49,269 bases of DNA from an archaeon BMS3Abin17 (GTDB lineage: Archaea > Nanobdellota > Nanobdellia > Pacearchaeales > GW2011-AR1). The translations under genes and the position numbers were made by a program. The stretch spans positions 1 to 49,269 of the forward strand of contig BDTJ01000033.1 in assembly GCA_002897655.1 (NCBI GenBank), written 5' to 3'. The notes under the pieces are model-generated. The model searched no databases. It saw nothing but the letters and a program-made list of their open reading frames with translations, and had not been told where the DNA came from. Positions 31,401 to 40,770 of the stretch are shown here, in pieces; positions within the stretch are counted from its first letter, which is position 1; each line of letters begins with the position of its first letter.

Positions 31401-34400
31401 AGCCCATAACTGGACATTAAACTGTTCTGATGATAGTAATAATACTAATTCAGAGACGAGCTGGTTTTACTTTGGACAGCAAACACAATCATCTAAAATA
31501 GGTGAAGTGGGCAGAGTAGAAATAAATGCTTCAGACTGGACATTAGTAACACTCACAAATACTTTCATAACACCAGTCATTGTAACAGGATATGAATTTC
31601 CATTTAACAATACTGTTCCCCCTGTGTCTGTAAGGATGAGAAATGCAGGTTCATCAAGCTTTGAGATAATTTTACAACTGGCAAATTCAACAGCTTCACC
31701 AGATGATGTTGGAAATCTTAATGTAACTTATTTAGCAGTTGAACAGGGATATCATTATATGGATGATGGAACAAAAATTGAAGCATATCGTTATGATACT
31801 GGCACAGTTTCCAGCAGTGGAAACGGATGGAACAGTGCAGACAGCAAGTCATACAACCATACTTATTCAACAGCACCAGTGGTCTTCCATCAGGTAATGA
31901 CTTACACTGATGCAAACTGGATTACAACATTTGCTTCAGCAGACGGAGATGCAGCAAATCCTCCAACAACAACAGGATTTCAAGTTAGCTTAAATGGAGC
32001 AGAATTTACAAATAGTCATGGAACAGAAACAATTGGATATGTTGTGATAGAAATAAATAACGGGATAAATGACCTCTTATTATATGAAAGCAACATATCA
32101 GGAGATATTGTAGAAGGGGTAGACACGGATCCTTCATGCGGAAGTTATAATATTAATCTTGATAATTCTTATTCTTCTTCACCAATAGCCCTTAGTTCAG
32201 TTCAGAGCATGGACGGGTCAAATGGAGGATGGTCACATATATGTTCAATCAGCACAACACAAGTAAGCATGAGGATAGAAGAAGACCAGTTTAGCGATGA
32301 TGAAAGAACCCATATCACAGAAGATGTCTCAATATTTGTATTTGAATCTGCAGGAACAATTTATAGCAATACTACTATTGAAATCCCTCAAATTTATGAT
32401 GTAAATGCAACAGGCATATCTGATTCTTCTGCAACAATTGAATGGAACACAAATATAACCTCAAATTCAACAGTATATTACGGGCTTGCAAATACTTCTT
32501 ATTTTATGGAGGGCAGTTTATTGTTTGTTTTAAATCATTCAATCCAGATAACTTCTTTATCAGAAAGTACAACTTATTTTTACATTGTGGAGTCATGCAG
32601 TGAAACCAGCGGGACATGCAATTTTTCAGGAACATTTAATTTTACAACAATAACAGGAACCCCTCCTGTAATCTTTAACATAACTCCGGCAAACAATTCA
32701 ATTGTTTCTAACCCGGTAACTCTCTCAGCTTCGACAAGCGAGGATGCTGATTGCGAATACAACACAAATTCAAATTTTACCTATGGAACAGGAACAGACT
32801 TTACAGCAGGCCAGGGAACATCATTCCACTCAACCTCTCTTGGTTCACTAAGTTCAGGAACCTACACCTATTACATAAAATGTGAAGACCTGTCTGCTAA
32901 TGCAAATGATGATTCAAACCAGGGCTCAACAATATTCACAGTAGATGAAATTTCCCCAGAAATTACACTTCATTATCCAAATGAGGGTGATAGTCTTTTG
33001 AATAACGTGCCTTTTAACTGGACAACTACAGATAATATTGATTCTGTTCTTCTATGTAATCTCACAATTAATTCTGTTGTTTATCAGTCAGATATTAACT
33101 CTACAAACGGAACAGTAACAAACACAACACAAATTTTGCCTGATGGATTGCATTTATGGAATATTACATGCATAGATGATGCAGGAAATACAAATACAAG
33201 CGAGACAAGAAGCTTTACAATTGGAGCATATATTATTACAAATGTAACAACAGATAAAAGCCAGTATTATCAGGGAGATTTAGCAAACATCACAATAAAT
33301 GCAACAGACCTTACATCTCTTCCCTTAGAGACAAATCTTACAACAGATATTGTGCTTGGAGTGTCTATTGATAATAGTACAATTTGGTGGAATTCTTCCT
33401 GGCAATATAGAACCTCACACAGAGTCAAGGAAAATTCTGGTTCAGATTTAACAAATTATCAAATTAATATTACTCTGGACACTCAAAATTTAATCAGTCA
33501 GGGTTATATGAATTCTGATTGCAGTGATTTAAGATTAGCAGACAGCTCATTAAGATTGCTTAATTTTTATATACAAAACTCCAGTTATGATGGGTGCAAC
33601 ACCTCAATTACAAAGATATGGGTTCAATTAAAATCCTTGAAAGCAAATGAATCAACTTTAATCTATACATATTCTGGCAACAATTCAGCAGGCTCTTTAA
33701 GCAGCGAGTTTTTGACATTTAATTATCCTTCTTTTCAGAATTTATATTATGTTGTTTCAAATGATATCACAAATGTTGATGTGATAAGTTTTGTTGATGG
33801 AAATAATGTAAGCAACGGAACATCATATGTTTCATTAGACAGGGGGGATTTAACAAGCTTCAGTGCCAATCAATCAACAATCATTAGTTCAACAGGGCCA
33901 ATATTTGCAGCAGGTGATGCCAACTCTGTTGATGCTCTTGCGCCAATCTCTTTTGCAGGAACAGAGTTTGTCTATGCAGTAAACAGGTATAATGATGTCT
34001 GGCATGTATATAGCCCATTTGAGAATGCAACTGTCTGTGTTTATGATGGAGAGGATGGAAGCGGCTGGACTCTGATTAATTCTTGTTTTACAGTAAATAA
34101 AAATTCAGCAACAACAGTAACAAGAAATGTCGGAGGCACTTCAAGTACAGTTGACTCTGCAAATACTGATACAGCAATGATTAATTCCACTGCCCCTGTT
34201 TTAATTACTCATGATACAGACTCAGATACAGACTCTTTTGTCCTGTATCCTGCTTCAAATGATTGGTGGGGAGTTCCAAGCACAAGAATGACAATAGGTA
34301 TTCTTGAGGACAGCACATTAATTCAGGTATATTACAGTAATGGATCAAATATTAATTATTCAGGAAATCACGGGCAGGATATTTATCTGGACACATTTTC

Positions 34401-37400
34401 TACAGGGGGGCTGGATTCTGCAGTGCATATTATCTCAGATAAGCCAATTGGTGTTGCTCAGGAAGCAGACCAGGATGGGACAGAGATGACAACATTCTTG
34501 CCAGAACATGAATTAGACACAGAATACTTTATCCCTCAAACAGCTTCTTATATTGCAGTCTCTGCAACATTTCCAGACACAAATTGCACTCTCTATAATG
34601 ATGCAGGAACAATTTTATCCTCTTCATTAACAGGAAGCAATCAAAGGCCATATCCAAATAAATGGTATTACGGACCAGACCAGTCAAGCAGCAATATTCC
34701 TGCAGGCTCAAGATTAAAGTGCGACCAGCCAGTTTATGCATATTACGAACAGTTTGGAGATGGTGGAGATGACGATGAGCACAATGTTTGGAGTATAAAA
34801 TCTTCCAGAAAATTCACAAATAATCCTCCAACCATAACAGAAACAGGAACACAAGAGCAATTCATAATAAGAGACATAAATGAAACTAATTCAAATGGCT
34901 TATACAGTTTTATATTTAATACAACTTCACAAATAATTGGGAATTACACTGCAATTAGCTTAACTTCAAAGCAAGGGTATAATAACGGAACAGGACAGGC
35001 ACAATTTGAAATTTTGACTCCTCTTGTACAAACAGCTCCAAATGTGACTCTCACAAACCCACCAAACAATACATTTCAAAATACATCAGCAATTATCTTA
35101 TATTATAATGCGACAGATATAAACAATAACATAGCAAATTCCACACTGATTTTAAACAGCCAGAGAAACACTACAAATCAGTCTGCTATTATTAACGGGC
35201 AGATAAATAATTTCACAATAACTCTCTCAGACGGAATTTACACATGGACAGTGAATGCAACAGATGCAACAAATTTAGAAGGAACAGATAACAGCACAAG
35301 AACCTTCACAATAGATACTCAAGCCCCGAGCATTGCATTGCATAATCCATTAGCTAATGAATCTTTTTCACAAGGGATAATAATATTTAATTTCACTGTA
35401 ACAGACAATACTGATACTGCAATGGTGTGTGATTTGATAGTGGACAGCACTGTTGAAGAAGATGATTTTAATGCTCAAAATAACACCCCTGTTAATTTCA
35501 CAAAGTCTTTTGGTGCAGGAACACACTTATGGAATGTTACTTGCTTGGATAATGCCGGCAATCTTGGGATAAGCCAGACAAGAAATTTCACTGTAACAGA
35601 AGAGCCTCCAACAGTTGAGTTAATTACAGGAAATGACACTTTTACAAATCTCACAACAATCACTCTTGTTTATAATGCAACAGACAATAACGGGTTTACT
35701 GAATCAAGATTAATATTAAACAGCATTGTAAATCAAACAAACCAGACAGAGATATTAAACGGGCAGTATAATAATTTTACTTTAACTGGTCTTTCTGATG
35801 GTATTTACACATGGACAGTTAATGTAACAGATACTGCAGGATTAAATGCAACTGCAATTCCAGAGAGAACCTTCACAGTAGACATCCAGCTTCCAGAGAT
35901 AAATCTTAACTTGCCTGCAGATAATTCTTTCTCAAACTCTTCGTCACTGAGTTTTAATTTTACAGCAGCAGATAATTTAGACTCTTCATTAACCTGCAGT
36001 CTGGCAGTTGGAGAAATTCAGGATAACAATTTCCAGGCAATTAACGGAACCCTGACAAACAGGGTTATTAATGGCTTGACTGATGGACTAAAGACATGGA
36101 ATGTTTCTTGTGTGGACAATGCAGGAAATTATAATATAAGTGAGAACCGTGCAGTAAACATAACAGAATATCCTGCAATACAGTTAAATACAGCAAACAG
36201 CTCATTTTTTAATACCTCTTCATTTAATCTTTCTTACACTCCCTCAGATAATACTAATTTAAGCAATTGTAGTTTATATGTTGATGATATTTTTAATCAA
36301 TCAAATTCCAGCCAGATAAATAACGGACAGCAGAATAATTTCTCTGTTTCAGGGATAAGTGAAGGCTCTCATAATTGGAGTGTTGTTTGCATGGATTATG
36401 CAAATCTTCAAAACCAGTCAGAAACAAGAATATTCACTGTTGATTTGGATGGATTAACAGTAGAGTTATTTGCTCCTGCTTCAGGAGCAATGATTTTTTC
36501 AGACACAGTTGAATTTAATTATACTGCTACTGACAATATTGACCCTGTTTTAGATTGTAATATAACTATAAATGGTGTTGTAGAGGACAGTTATAGCGCG
36601 CCAAATGGAACCCTGGTTTCAAGGCAGGTTACTTCTTCACAAGGAGGATTTAAATTATGGAATGTTACATGTATTGATGACTCATCAAATACTCAGACAA
36701 GCGAGACAAGAAACTTCACTCTCGCATTTGCACCAATTGTAACACTAAACAACCCGCCAAATAATAGTTTTTATAATTCATCCAGTATTACTCTTTTCTA
36801 TGAAGTTACAGATGATAATAACAATCTTGCAAATTCTACACTGATTTTAAATGGCCAGAGAAATATTACAAACCAGTCTGCAATTTTAAATGAGCAGGTT
36901 AATAATTTAACAGCTAGTTTGCCTGATGGAGTTTATATCTGGACAGTGAATGTAACAGATACAACAAATTTAGAAGGAACAGATAACAGCACAAGAACTT
37001 TCACAATAGATACCCAGCCACCAATAATAAATCTAAGCCAGCCGGAAAATAACAGTATTGTAACCTGGAATAATTTTAGTTATAATTTTACAGTTATTGA
37101 TGCCCTGGATGATGTTCTTTTGTGTGATATATATGTAAATGGAGCTTTAAATCATACTGTGAATGCAACAAATGGCACAGAAACTCTTGTAAGCAGTGTT
37201 CTTCCTGATGGAGGATATTTATGGAATGTATCTTGTTCAGATAATGCAAATAATACAGGATTTAGCACAGCCTTTAATTTCACAATGGAGGCTCCTCCGA
37301 ATGTTAGCTTGGTTACACCTGAAAATGAGCACTTTTCAAATACTTCCACAATTTCATTCACATATTTTGTGGACGACCCTATTGGAATAACAAACTGCTC

Positions 37401-38787
37401 TATATATATTGATGATGTTTTAAATGATTATACTGAAGAACCTTCAATTGGGTCGCAAAACACATTTATCATCAACAGCATCTCAGATGGCTATCACAAC
37501 TGGACAGTGGAATGCATTGATTCTCCGCCTGATTTAAACTCATTCAGGTCAGCAGTCAGGAATTTTACAGTCGATACAATTTTTCCAACAGTAACACTAA
37601 ATTCTCCAGAAGACAATTTAAACACACTTAAAACAGCAGATTTTAATTTTAGTGTTACAGATAATTTGGATGATATGTTAGATTGTGACCTTTATATTGA
37701 CGGGATTTTAAATATTTCATCAATCAATGTGCCAAATGGGTCTTCATCATCACAGACAATTAATAATCTTGATTTAGGAAGTCACTTATGGAATGTTTCT
37801 TGTGTGGATAATACAAACAATACAAACTGGTCAGAAACACGAACATTTAATGTTACACTGGCAGATTTAATGGTTAATACAACTTCCATAATCTTCAATA
37901 ATTCCAATCCAGTGGAAAATGAAACTATAATGATTAATGCAACAATTTATAATTTAATAAATGTCACAGTCCCAAATATAAATGTTAGTTTTTATGATGG
38001 CGACCCTGACATTTCAGGAATTCAGATAGGAGCAAATCAATTGATTTCTTCAATAAGTCCATTAGGACAGCAGATAGTTAACACCACATGGAATACTGAC
38101 CTGGCAACCTCTCAAATATTTGTAATTGTTGACCCTCCATATGCAACTAATGGAAGTATAGAGGAATGGAATGAAACAAACAATAAAGCAAATAAGTCAG
38201 TAACAATTGGGGGATGGCATTTTGTTTACGGAGATATAGATGAACAAAGCGAGTTTGAATTAGCAGAATCCTTGAGTAATAGAGTTATAAGATGGAATAC
38301 TACAAATTTTGATTCAGGAAATATCTATGTAGTTGATTCAGAATCATCAATTCTGTGGACTAATCTGCAGTCTATTGGAAGAAATACAACAGGACAGGCA
38401 ACATCCAATGATTTTTCTGATATTGATTTCTTATTAAACATGACTAACTTTGAGGATTCTGTTTCTAATCTTTACCTCAATAGTTCAGGAGATGTAATTA
38501 ATAAAACCTCTTTTATAGTGTTTAATAAACTGATTAATAATGTTCCTGTAGCAAATTCCACTAATAATACAAACTTTATGACCGGAATCTTCTGGGATAC
38601 CAGTGATGATTCAGATGGGGAGTATGACATTTCTGATGTTGAGGATATCATATTTGCAACACAAATAAACAAAGATGCACTGGGAGCATACGGAGTATAT
38701 GATTACGAGATAAGAATCCCTGCAAACTTAAGAGAATATATTGACATAGATTCGAGAAAAGCTGTATTTTATGCTGAACTTAATTAG
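28417..38787 (+). CDS. 3456-residue modular surface protein
   Basis: A membrane anchor or signal segment (about 11-33) opens the protein. Two related beta domains resembling H-type lectins lie at about 434-640 and 1027-1230 (tentative). Two FnIII-like modules (about 741-825 and 1328-1408) are each followed by a duplicated Cys-containing module (825-939, 1408-1522). A DUF2341 domain begins at WWNSSWQYRTS (about 1656), followed by a large beta domain to about 2126. About ten Ig-like modules of about 95 residues (2207-3148) mostly carry a Cys pair. A CARDB module (3148-3262) and the shared C-terminal domain (3267-3456) end it. Sequons are very frequent. There is no C-terminal anchor, so the N-terminus probably holds it in the membrane. 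It may be an adhesin or host-contact protein. Confidence 0.88.
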   Translation: MNNKGLIKRGIVGSFLIIFIFILLIVILSISSSAIIQKETYILGEKVKINLGNIKDYQLKIKTPSNSYVVKGDNEVFIFKPDEAGKYVLSLHYQEKLETYEFEVISEEKQPEIKSTQEIIEGVDGEIIEEDVNAKELDNETVSYDEPLGEGVIDNPEEQQITINKPVRWNIHKTLPENIEKIRIRIPSQAENISVNKITPAGKQNLDVKIDKNTLTNTLTRIKTLNKNQGEKTITLDNVNGEIELEYYTEAPTTKEKDLSESKKQVKVSSPDGLHYENVLSYTSILEFTSDKNLIKVYWKEENKYLNFEAFDKDGNGLLDYVEWIVPHLSEQTFEISIEILNVQSYPVVGGNWEVKFNTLGKADLKISGINGTVFGKDLEFLEIKCGDTALDYEWKNNDIFIKNYECEEEGTEVSKVLTPGKHTLEFSFGDNKAYAYNQAGYFQIEWNNLTVSCENWVSVNFKQPYESPIVVATPEYTSTSTDFGISSWVRNVNTTGFELRASNQGLNCTDNISMNYIVMEEGNWTLPGSGIKVEAGKFNTTKYGYQGAGNWDCPANGERIVFNHTFDDSNPLVISVRATDSNSGIWAATFQHGPTYNSDVNSTEMCTGLSRSRAGTTTFTNQETIHYIVADTGTGNISNVSFEINWWVHDTGPSGDLWINGYPDGRPFIQSWSSSWSSAPQVIAVGQTGVWGSDGGWPVLYDHNITYIRIFTDESNERAHGGSESGGGWAFESSGSSTPSPVISNVNATGISDSSATIIWNTDINSNSSVNYGTTLSLGSSNKNSDLVLNHSILLSGLNANTFYYYNVTSCSASGVCSTEGYDNFTTITGTPPVIFNITPANNSIIPNPVTLSASTSENADCEYSTNSNFTYGTGTDFTAGQGTSFHSTSLGSLSSGTYTYYIKCEDLSANANDDSNQGSTIFTVDEISPEITLHYPIAGEIDYLSPTVFNWTTTDNFDTILSCNLYLDDSLQESTITSSNGSVTNTSATAGFGAHNWTLNCSDDSNNTNSETSWFYFGQQTQSSKIGEVGRVEINASDWTLVTLTNTFITPVIVTGYEFPFNNTVPPVSVRMRNAGSSSFEIILQLANSTASPDDVGNLNVTYLAVEQGYHYMDDGTKIEAYRYDTGTVSSSGNGWNSADSKSYNHTYSTAPVVFHQVMTYTDANWITTFASADGDAANPPTTTGFQVSLNGAEFTNSHGTETIGYVVIEINNGINDLLLYESNISGDIVEGVDTDPSCGSYNINLDNSYSSSPIALSSVQSMDGSNGGWSHICSISTTQVSMRIEEDQFSDDERTHITEDVSIFVFESAGTIYSNTTIEIPQIYDVNATGISDSSATIEWNTNITSNSTVYYGLANTSYFMEGSLLFVLNHSIQITSLSESTTYFYIVESCSETSGTCNFSGTFNFTTITGTPPVIFNITPANNSIVSNPVTLSASTSEDADCEYNTNSNFTYGTGTDFTAGQGTSFHSTSLGSLSSGTYTYYIKCEDLSANANDDSNQGSTIFTVDEISPEITLHYPNEGDSLLNNVPFNWTTTDNIDSVLLCNLTINSVVYQSDINSTNGTVTNTTQILPDGLHLWNITCIDDAGNTNTSETRSFTIGAYIITNVTTDKSQYYQGDLANITINATDLTSLPLETNLTTDIVLGVSIDNSTIWWNSSWQYRTSHRVKENSGSDLTNYQINITLDTQNLISQGYMNSDCSDLRLADSSLRLLNFYIQNSSYDGCNTSITKIWVQLKSLKANESTLIYTYSGNNSAGSLSSEFLTFNYPSFQNLYYVVSNDITNVDVISFVDGNNVSNGTSYVSLDRGDLTSFSANQSTIISSTGPIFAAGDANSVDALAPISFAGTEFVYAVNRYNDVWHVYSPFENATVCVYDGEDGSGWTLINSCFTVNKNSATTVTRNVGGTSSTVDSANTDTAMINSTAPVLITHDTDSDTDSFVLYPASNDWWGVPSTRMTIGILEDSTLIQVYYSNGSNINYSGNHGQDIYLDTFSTGGLDSAVHIISDKPIGVAQEADQDGTEMTTFLPEHELDTEYFIPQTASYIAVSATFPDTNCTLYNDAGTILSSSLTGSNQRPYPNKWYYGPDQSSSNIPAGSRLKCDQPVYAYYEQFGDGGDDDEHNVWSIKSSRKFTNNPPTITETGTQEQFIIRDINETNSNGLYSFIFNTTSQIIGNYTAISLTSKQGYNNGTGQAQFEILTPLVQTAPNVTLTNPPNNTFQNTSAIILYYNATDINNNIANSTLILNSQRNTTNQSAIINGQINNFTITLSDGIYTWTVNATDATNLEGTDNSTRTFTIDTQAPSIALHNPLANESFSQGIIIFNFTVTDNTDTAMVCDLIVDSTVEEDDFNAQNNTPVNFTKSFGAGTHLWNVTCLDNAGNLGISQTRNFTVTEEPPTVELITGNDTFTNLTTITLVYNATDNNGFTESRLILNSIVNQTNQTEILNGQYNNFTLTGLSDGIYTWTVNVTDTAGLNATAIPERTFTVDIQLPEINLNLPADNSFSNSSSLSFNFTAADNLDSSLTCSLAVGEIQDNNFQAINGTLTNRVINGLTDGLKTWNVSCVDNAGNYNISENRAVNITEYPAIQLNTANSSFFNTSSFNLSYTPSDNTNLSNCSLYVDDIFNQSNSSQINNGQQNNFSVSGISEGSHNWSVVCMDYANLQNQSETRIFTVDLDGLTVELFAPASGAMIFSDTVEFNYTATDNIDPVLDCNITINGVVEDSYSAPNGTLVSRQVTSSQGGFKLWNVTCIDDSSNTQTSETRNFTLAFAPIVTLNNPPNNSFYNSSSITLFYEVTDDNNNLANSTLILNGQRNITNQSAILNEQVNNLTASLPDGVYIWTVNVTDTTNLEGTDNSTRTFTIDTQPPIINLSQPENNSIVTWNNFSYNFTVIDALDDVLLCDIYVNGALNHTVNATNGTETLVSSVLPDGGYLWNVSCSDNANNTGFSTAFNFTMEAPPNVSLVTPENEHFSNTSTISFTYFVDDPIGITNCSIYIDDVLNDYTEEPSIGSQNTFIINSISDGYHNWTVECIDSPPDLNSFRSAVRNFTVDTIFPTVTLNSPEDNLNTLKTADFNFSVTDNLDDMLDCDLYIDGILNISSINVPNGSSSSQTINNLDLGSHLWNVSCVDNTNNTNWSETRTFNVTLADLMVNTTSIIFNNSNPVENETIMINATIYNLINVTVPNINVSFYDGDPDISGIQIGANQLISSISPLGQQIVNTTWNTDLATSQIFVIVDPPYATNGSIEEWNETNNKANKSVTIGGWHFVYGDIDEQSEFELAESLSNRVIRWNTTNFDSGNIYVVDSESSILWTNLQSIGRNTTGQATSNDFSDIDFLLNMTNFEDSVSNLYLNSSGDVINKTSFIVFNKLINNVPVANSTNNTNFMTGIFWDTSDDSDGEYDISDVEDIIFATQINKDALGAYGVYDYEIRIPANLREYIDIDSRKAVFYAELN
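30889..31231 (+). repeat. 343-bp direct repeat, copy 1
   Basis: This stretch inside the giant gene is repeated at 32638-32980, offset by 1749 bp. By eye about 12 substitutions lie in the first 160 bp and none in the last 181 bp (31051-31231). Confidence 0.9.
32638..32980 (+). repeat. 343-bp direct repeat, copy 2
   Basis: Second copy of the segment at 30889-31231. The similarity extends upstream in a weaker form: the FnIII-like modules at about 30655 and 32401 begin with the same 38 bases or so. Confidence 0.9.
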
Positions 38788-38806
38788 TATTATGGGGTTG
38801 TCAAGA

Positions 38807-38819
38807 GGGGGTTTCCGCC
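38807..38819. repeat. 13-bp inverted repeat, left arm
   Basis: GGGGGTTTCCGCC here is the exact reverse complement of GGCGGAAACCCCC at 45081-45093. The arms bracket the OLD-Res-Mod-RHH genes. Confidence 0.7.
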
Positions 38820-38916
38820 TTAGTCCTAACGGACATTTAGCCTTTTTCTACGAAAAAGAAATTTTATAGGGGGGTTTCCTAAGTCCTGCGGACATTTTGT
38901 CTCACTTCGTGAGAGA
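38820..38916. other. Cluster of short hairpins left of the restriction cassette
   Basis: Four perfect short stems lie here: GTCC/GGAC at 38823-38834, CTTTTTC/GAAAAAG at 38842-38858, GTCC/GGAC at 38883-38893 and TCTCAC/GTGAGA at 38900-38914. The stretch is also an imperfect tandem repeat (GGGTTTCC..AGTCCT..CGGACATTT twice). It lies between the convergent ends of the giant gene and the OLD-like gene, so some of it may act as bidirectional terminator. Confidence 0.6.
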
Positions 38917-38940
38917 ATATTAATAGAACGAGAGGGCATT

Positions 38941-40752
38941 TTATTTTTTCAAACTTTTATCTTTGATAAATTTAAGAAGTCTTTTGAAATTATTTCTTGT
39001 TTCCTTACTTATTTTAACAGACTTTTTTTGCACTAATAATTGATTTATCGCGTAATTCAAGTTTTCCTTCGCTTTTTTCCCATTAGATTTAATTTCATCA
39101 AAACTACCTATGCCATAAACAGAATCATGGATTTCTTTTTGATCAAATTCTTTAATAAGTCCTTCTGTTGCGGTGCTTATATCCAGAATGTCTTTTAATG
39201 TAAAAATTCTTTCTTTGAGAAATTCGTTAAATTCTTTTTCATATTTCTCTTTAGACCTTATGCTTGGGGCATCTCCGTCCATAATAACTAAAAATTCTTT
39301 TCCCCAAGATAAATAGAGTCTGATTATATCCCATAATTTGTCTTTTCCAGCCCCAGAATAAAAATTAAGAACATTTTGGTCTTTGAGTATAACTTCTGAA
39401 AAATATTTTATGGTATACCAATCATTTTTACCTTCTAGGATTACTATGTTAGGTATTGGTTCAACGGTACTTGGTTTATAATCCAGTTTATCAAGAATTG
39501 GTTGAAAGTAAGAAATCTTATCATTTCCTAATCCTGTCCCCACATAAGTGAAATATTTTATAGCTGATATTTTTGCTCCTTCACTCAGATTAAGATTTCC
39601 TGCAAGTGTCTCTTCAGACAAATCTTCATTTATGCAAATATATGCTCCTGATAACCAATCAATCTTTATCAAATGGTGACTATGAGTAGAGAAAATAACC
39701 AGTGCATCCTTACTAAGTTCACCCAATGCTTCTAAAATTTTAGTTTGTGCTGAAGAGTGTAAATTTGAAGCAGGTTCATCTAATAGAAAGAGAATGTTTT
39801 TGGTTCGTTTTTTTCTAAATTCAGTAAAAAGAAGAAATGAGAAGAACCATTTGAAGCCTTTGCTTCTCTCGTTCACTAAAAACTCCCTTTTACTCTGAGT
39901 TCTAATTTTGAATGTTAGGTAGAATCTTCCCCCAGAATATTTTGGCTCTAATTTTATTTCTTTGAAATTTACTTTATGTTCTCCAAATAATTCACTCCAC
40001 CTAGAAGTAATTTTCTCATCTAACACTTTTTCCATTTGGGCTAATCTATTGCTGGCAGCATCCTCATCAGTCTCCCAAATATCCACTACATGCTCTTGAA
40101 ACCCCATCTGTGAATTTACCACTTTGAGTATATCATCAATAACCGATTTCCAAACTTTGTTATCTTTATTTGTTATTTCTTCATCTTCTGCCACTCCTTG
40201 TTTGACAAAACATATCTTATTAGGAATTTGAAAAATGAAGTCATCGAAATAAAGTATTTCTGGTACAATCTCTTTTTTTACAAATTCGATTATTTCTTGC
40301 CAAATATTTCTATCTGTTTGGTATAGGCTTTTCTGTGCTGTTTTTATCTTAATTCCAAAATCACATGTTCTGGAAGTTTCCTGATAAGTATGCAACTTAA
40401 AAGTAAATTTATGGGTATAACTAAACTCATTGGGTATATCTAAGTGCGTTCTTTTCCTTTTCTTCTTCCAGTGTTCTTGAATTTGTTTTTTATCATCTTC
40501 TTCCAAACTTAATGTCGCTTCAATCTCTATGTCCCCTGTAAAATCTATACCTTTAGGTCGAAACTCATTTAATTCACTTGTTTCTGGATCGTTTCCTTTA
40601 ATCATACGATAAAATAACGCAATCGCTTCCATTATTGTAGTCTTTCCGCTTTCATTCAACCCTACAAGTGTGATGATTCTATTATTTTCTAAGTTAATCT
40701 CTACTTTGTCTATTCCTTTAAAGTTTTTTATTTTAAAATTCTTGTAAAGCAT
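38941..40752 (-). CDS. OLD-family ATPase/TOPRIM nuclease
   Basis: A 603-residue protein with an SMC/RecF-like ATPase (Walker A GLNESGKT at 31-38, ABC-type signature region NERSKGFKWFF around 294-304, Walker B LFLLDEP at 321-327 followed by STHSHHLI) and a C-terminal TOPRIM nuclease (ILEGKND with Glu at 440, IMDGDAP with Asp at 492 and 494). OLD proteins cleave DNA and are widely used in phage defence. No UvrD-like GajB partner is adjacent, so it is not a standard Gabija pair. It lies 18 nt after the type III Res gene on the same strand, and so appears to be co-transcribed with Mod and Res. Confidence 0.85.
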   Translation of the reverse strand: MLYKNFKIKNFKGIDKVEINLENNRIITLVGLNESGKTTIMEAIALFYRMIKGNDPETSELNEFRPKGIDFTGDIEIEATLSLEEDDKKQIQEHWKKKRKRTHLDIPNEFSYTHKFTFKLHTYQETSRTCDFGIKIKTAQKSLYQTDRNIWQEIIEFVKKEIVPEILYFDDFIFQIPNKICFVKQGVAEDEEITNKDNKVWKSVIDDILKVVNSQMGFQEHVVDIWETDEDAASNRLAQMEKVLDEKITSRWSELFGEHKVNFKEIKLEPKYSGGRFYLTFKIRTQSKREFLVNERSKGFKWFFSFLLFTEFRKKRTKNILFLLDEPASNLHSSAQTKILEALGELSKDALVIFSTHSHHLIKIDWLSGAYICINEDLSEETLAGNLNLSEGAKISAIKYFTYVGTGLGNDKISYFQPILDKLDYKPSTVEPIPNIVILEGKNDWYTIKYFSEVILKDQNVLNFYSGAGKDKLWDIIRLYLSWGKEFLVIMDGDAPSIRSKEKYEKEFNEFLKERIFTLKDILDISTATEGLIKEFDQKEIHDSVYGIGSFDEIKSNGKKAKENLNYAINQLLVQKKSVKISKETRNNFKRLLKFIKDKSLKK

Positions 40753-40770
40753 TCTATTACCTTGTTCTCC

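Noticed and set aside
38941-40752. Gabija GajA
   Set aside because: No UvrD/PcrA-like GajB gene is adjacent; the neighbours are type III Res and Mod.
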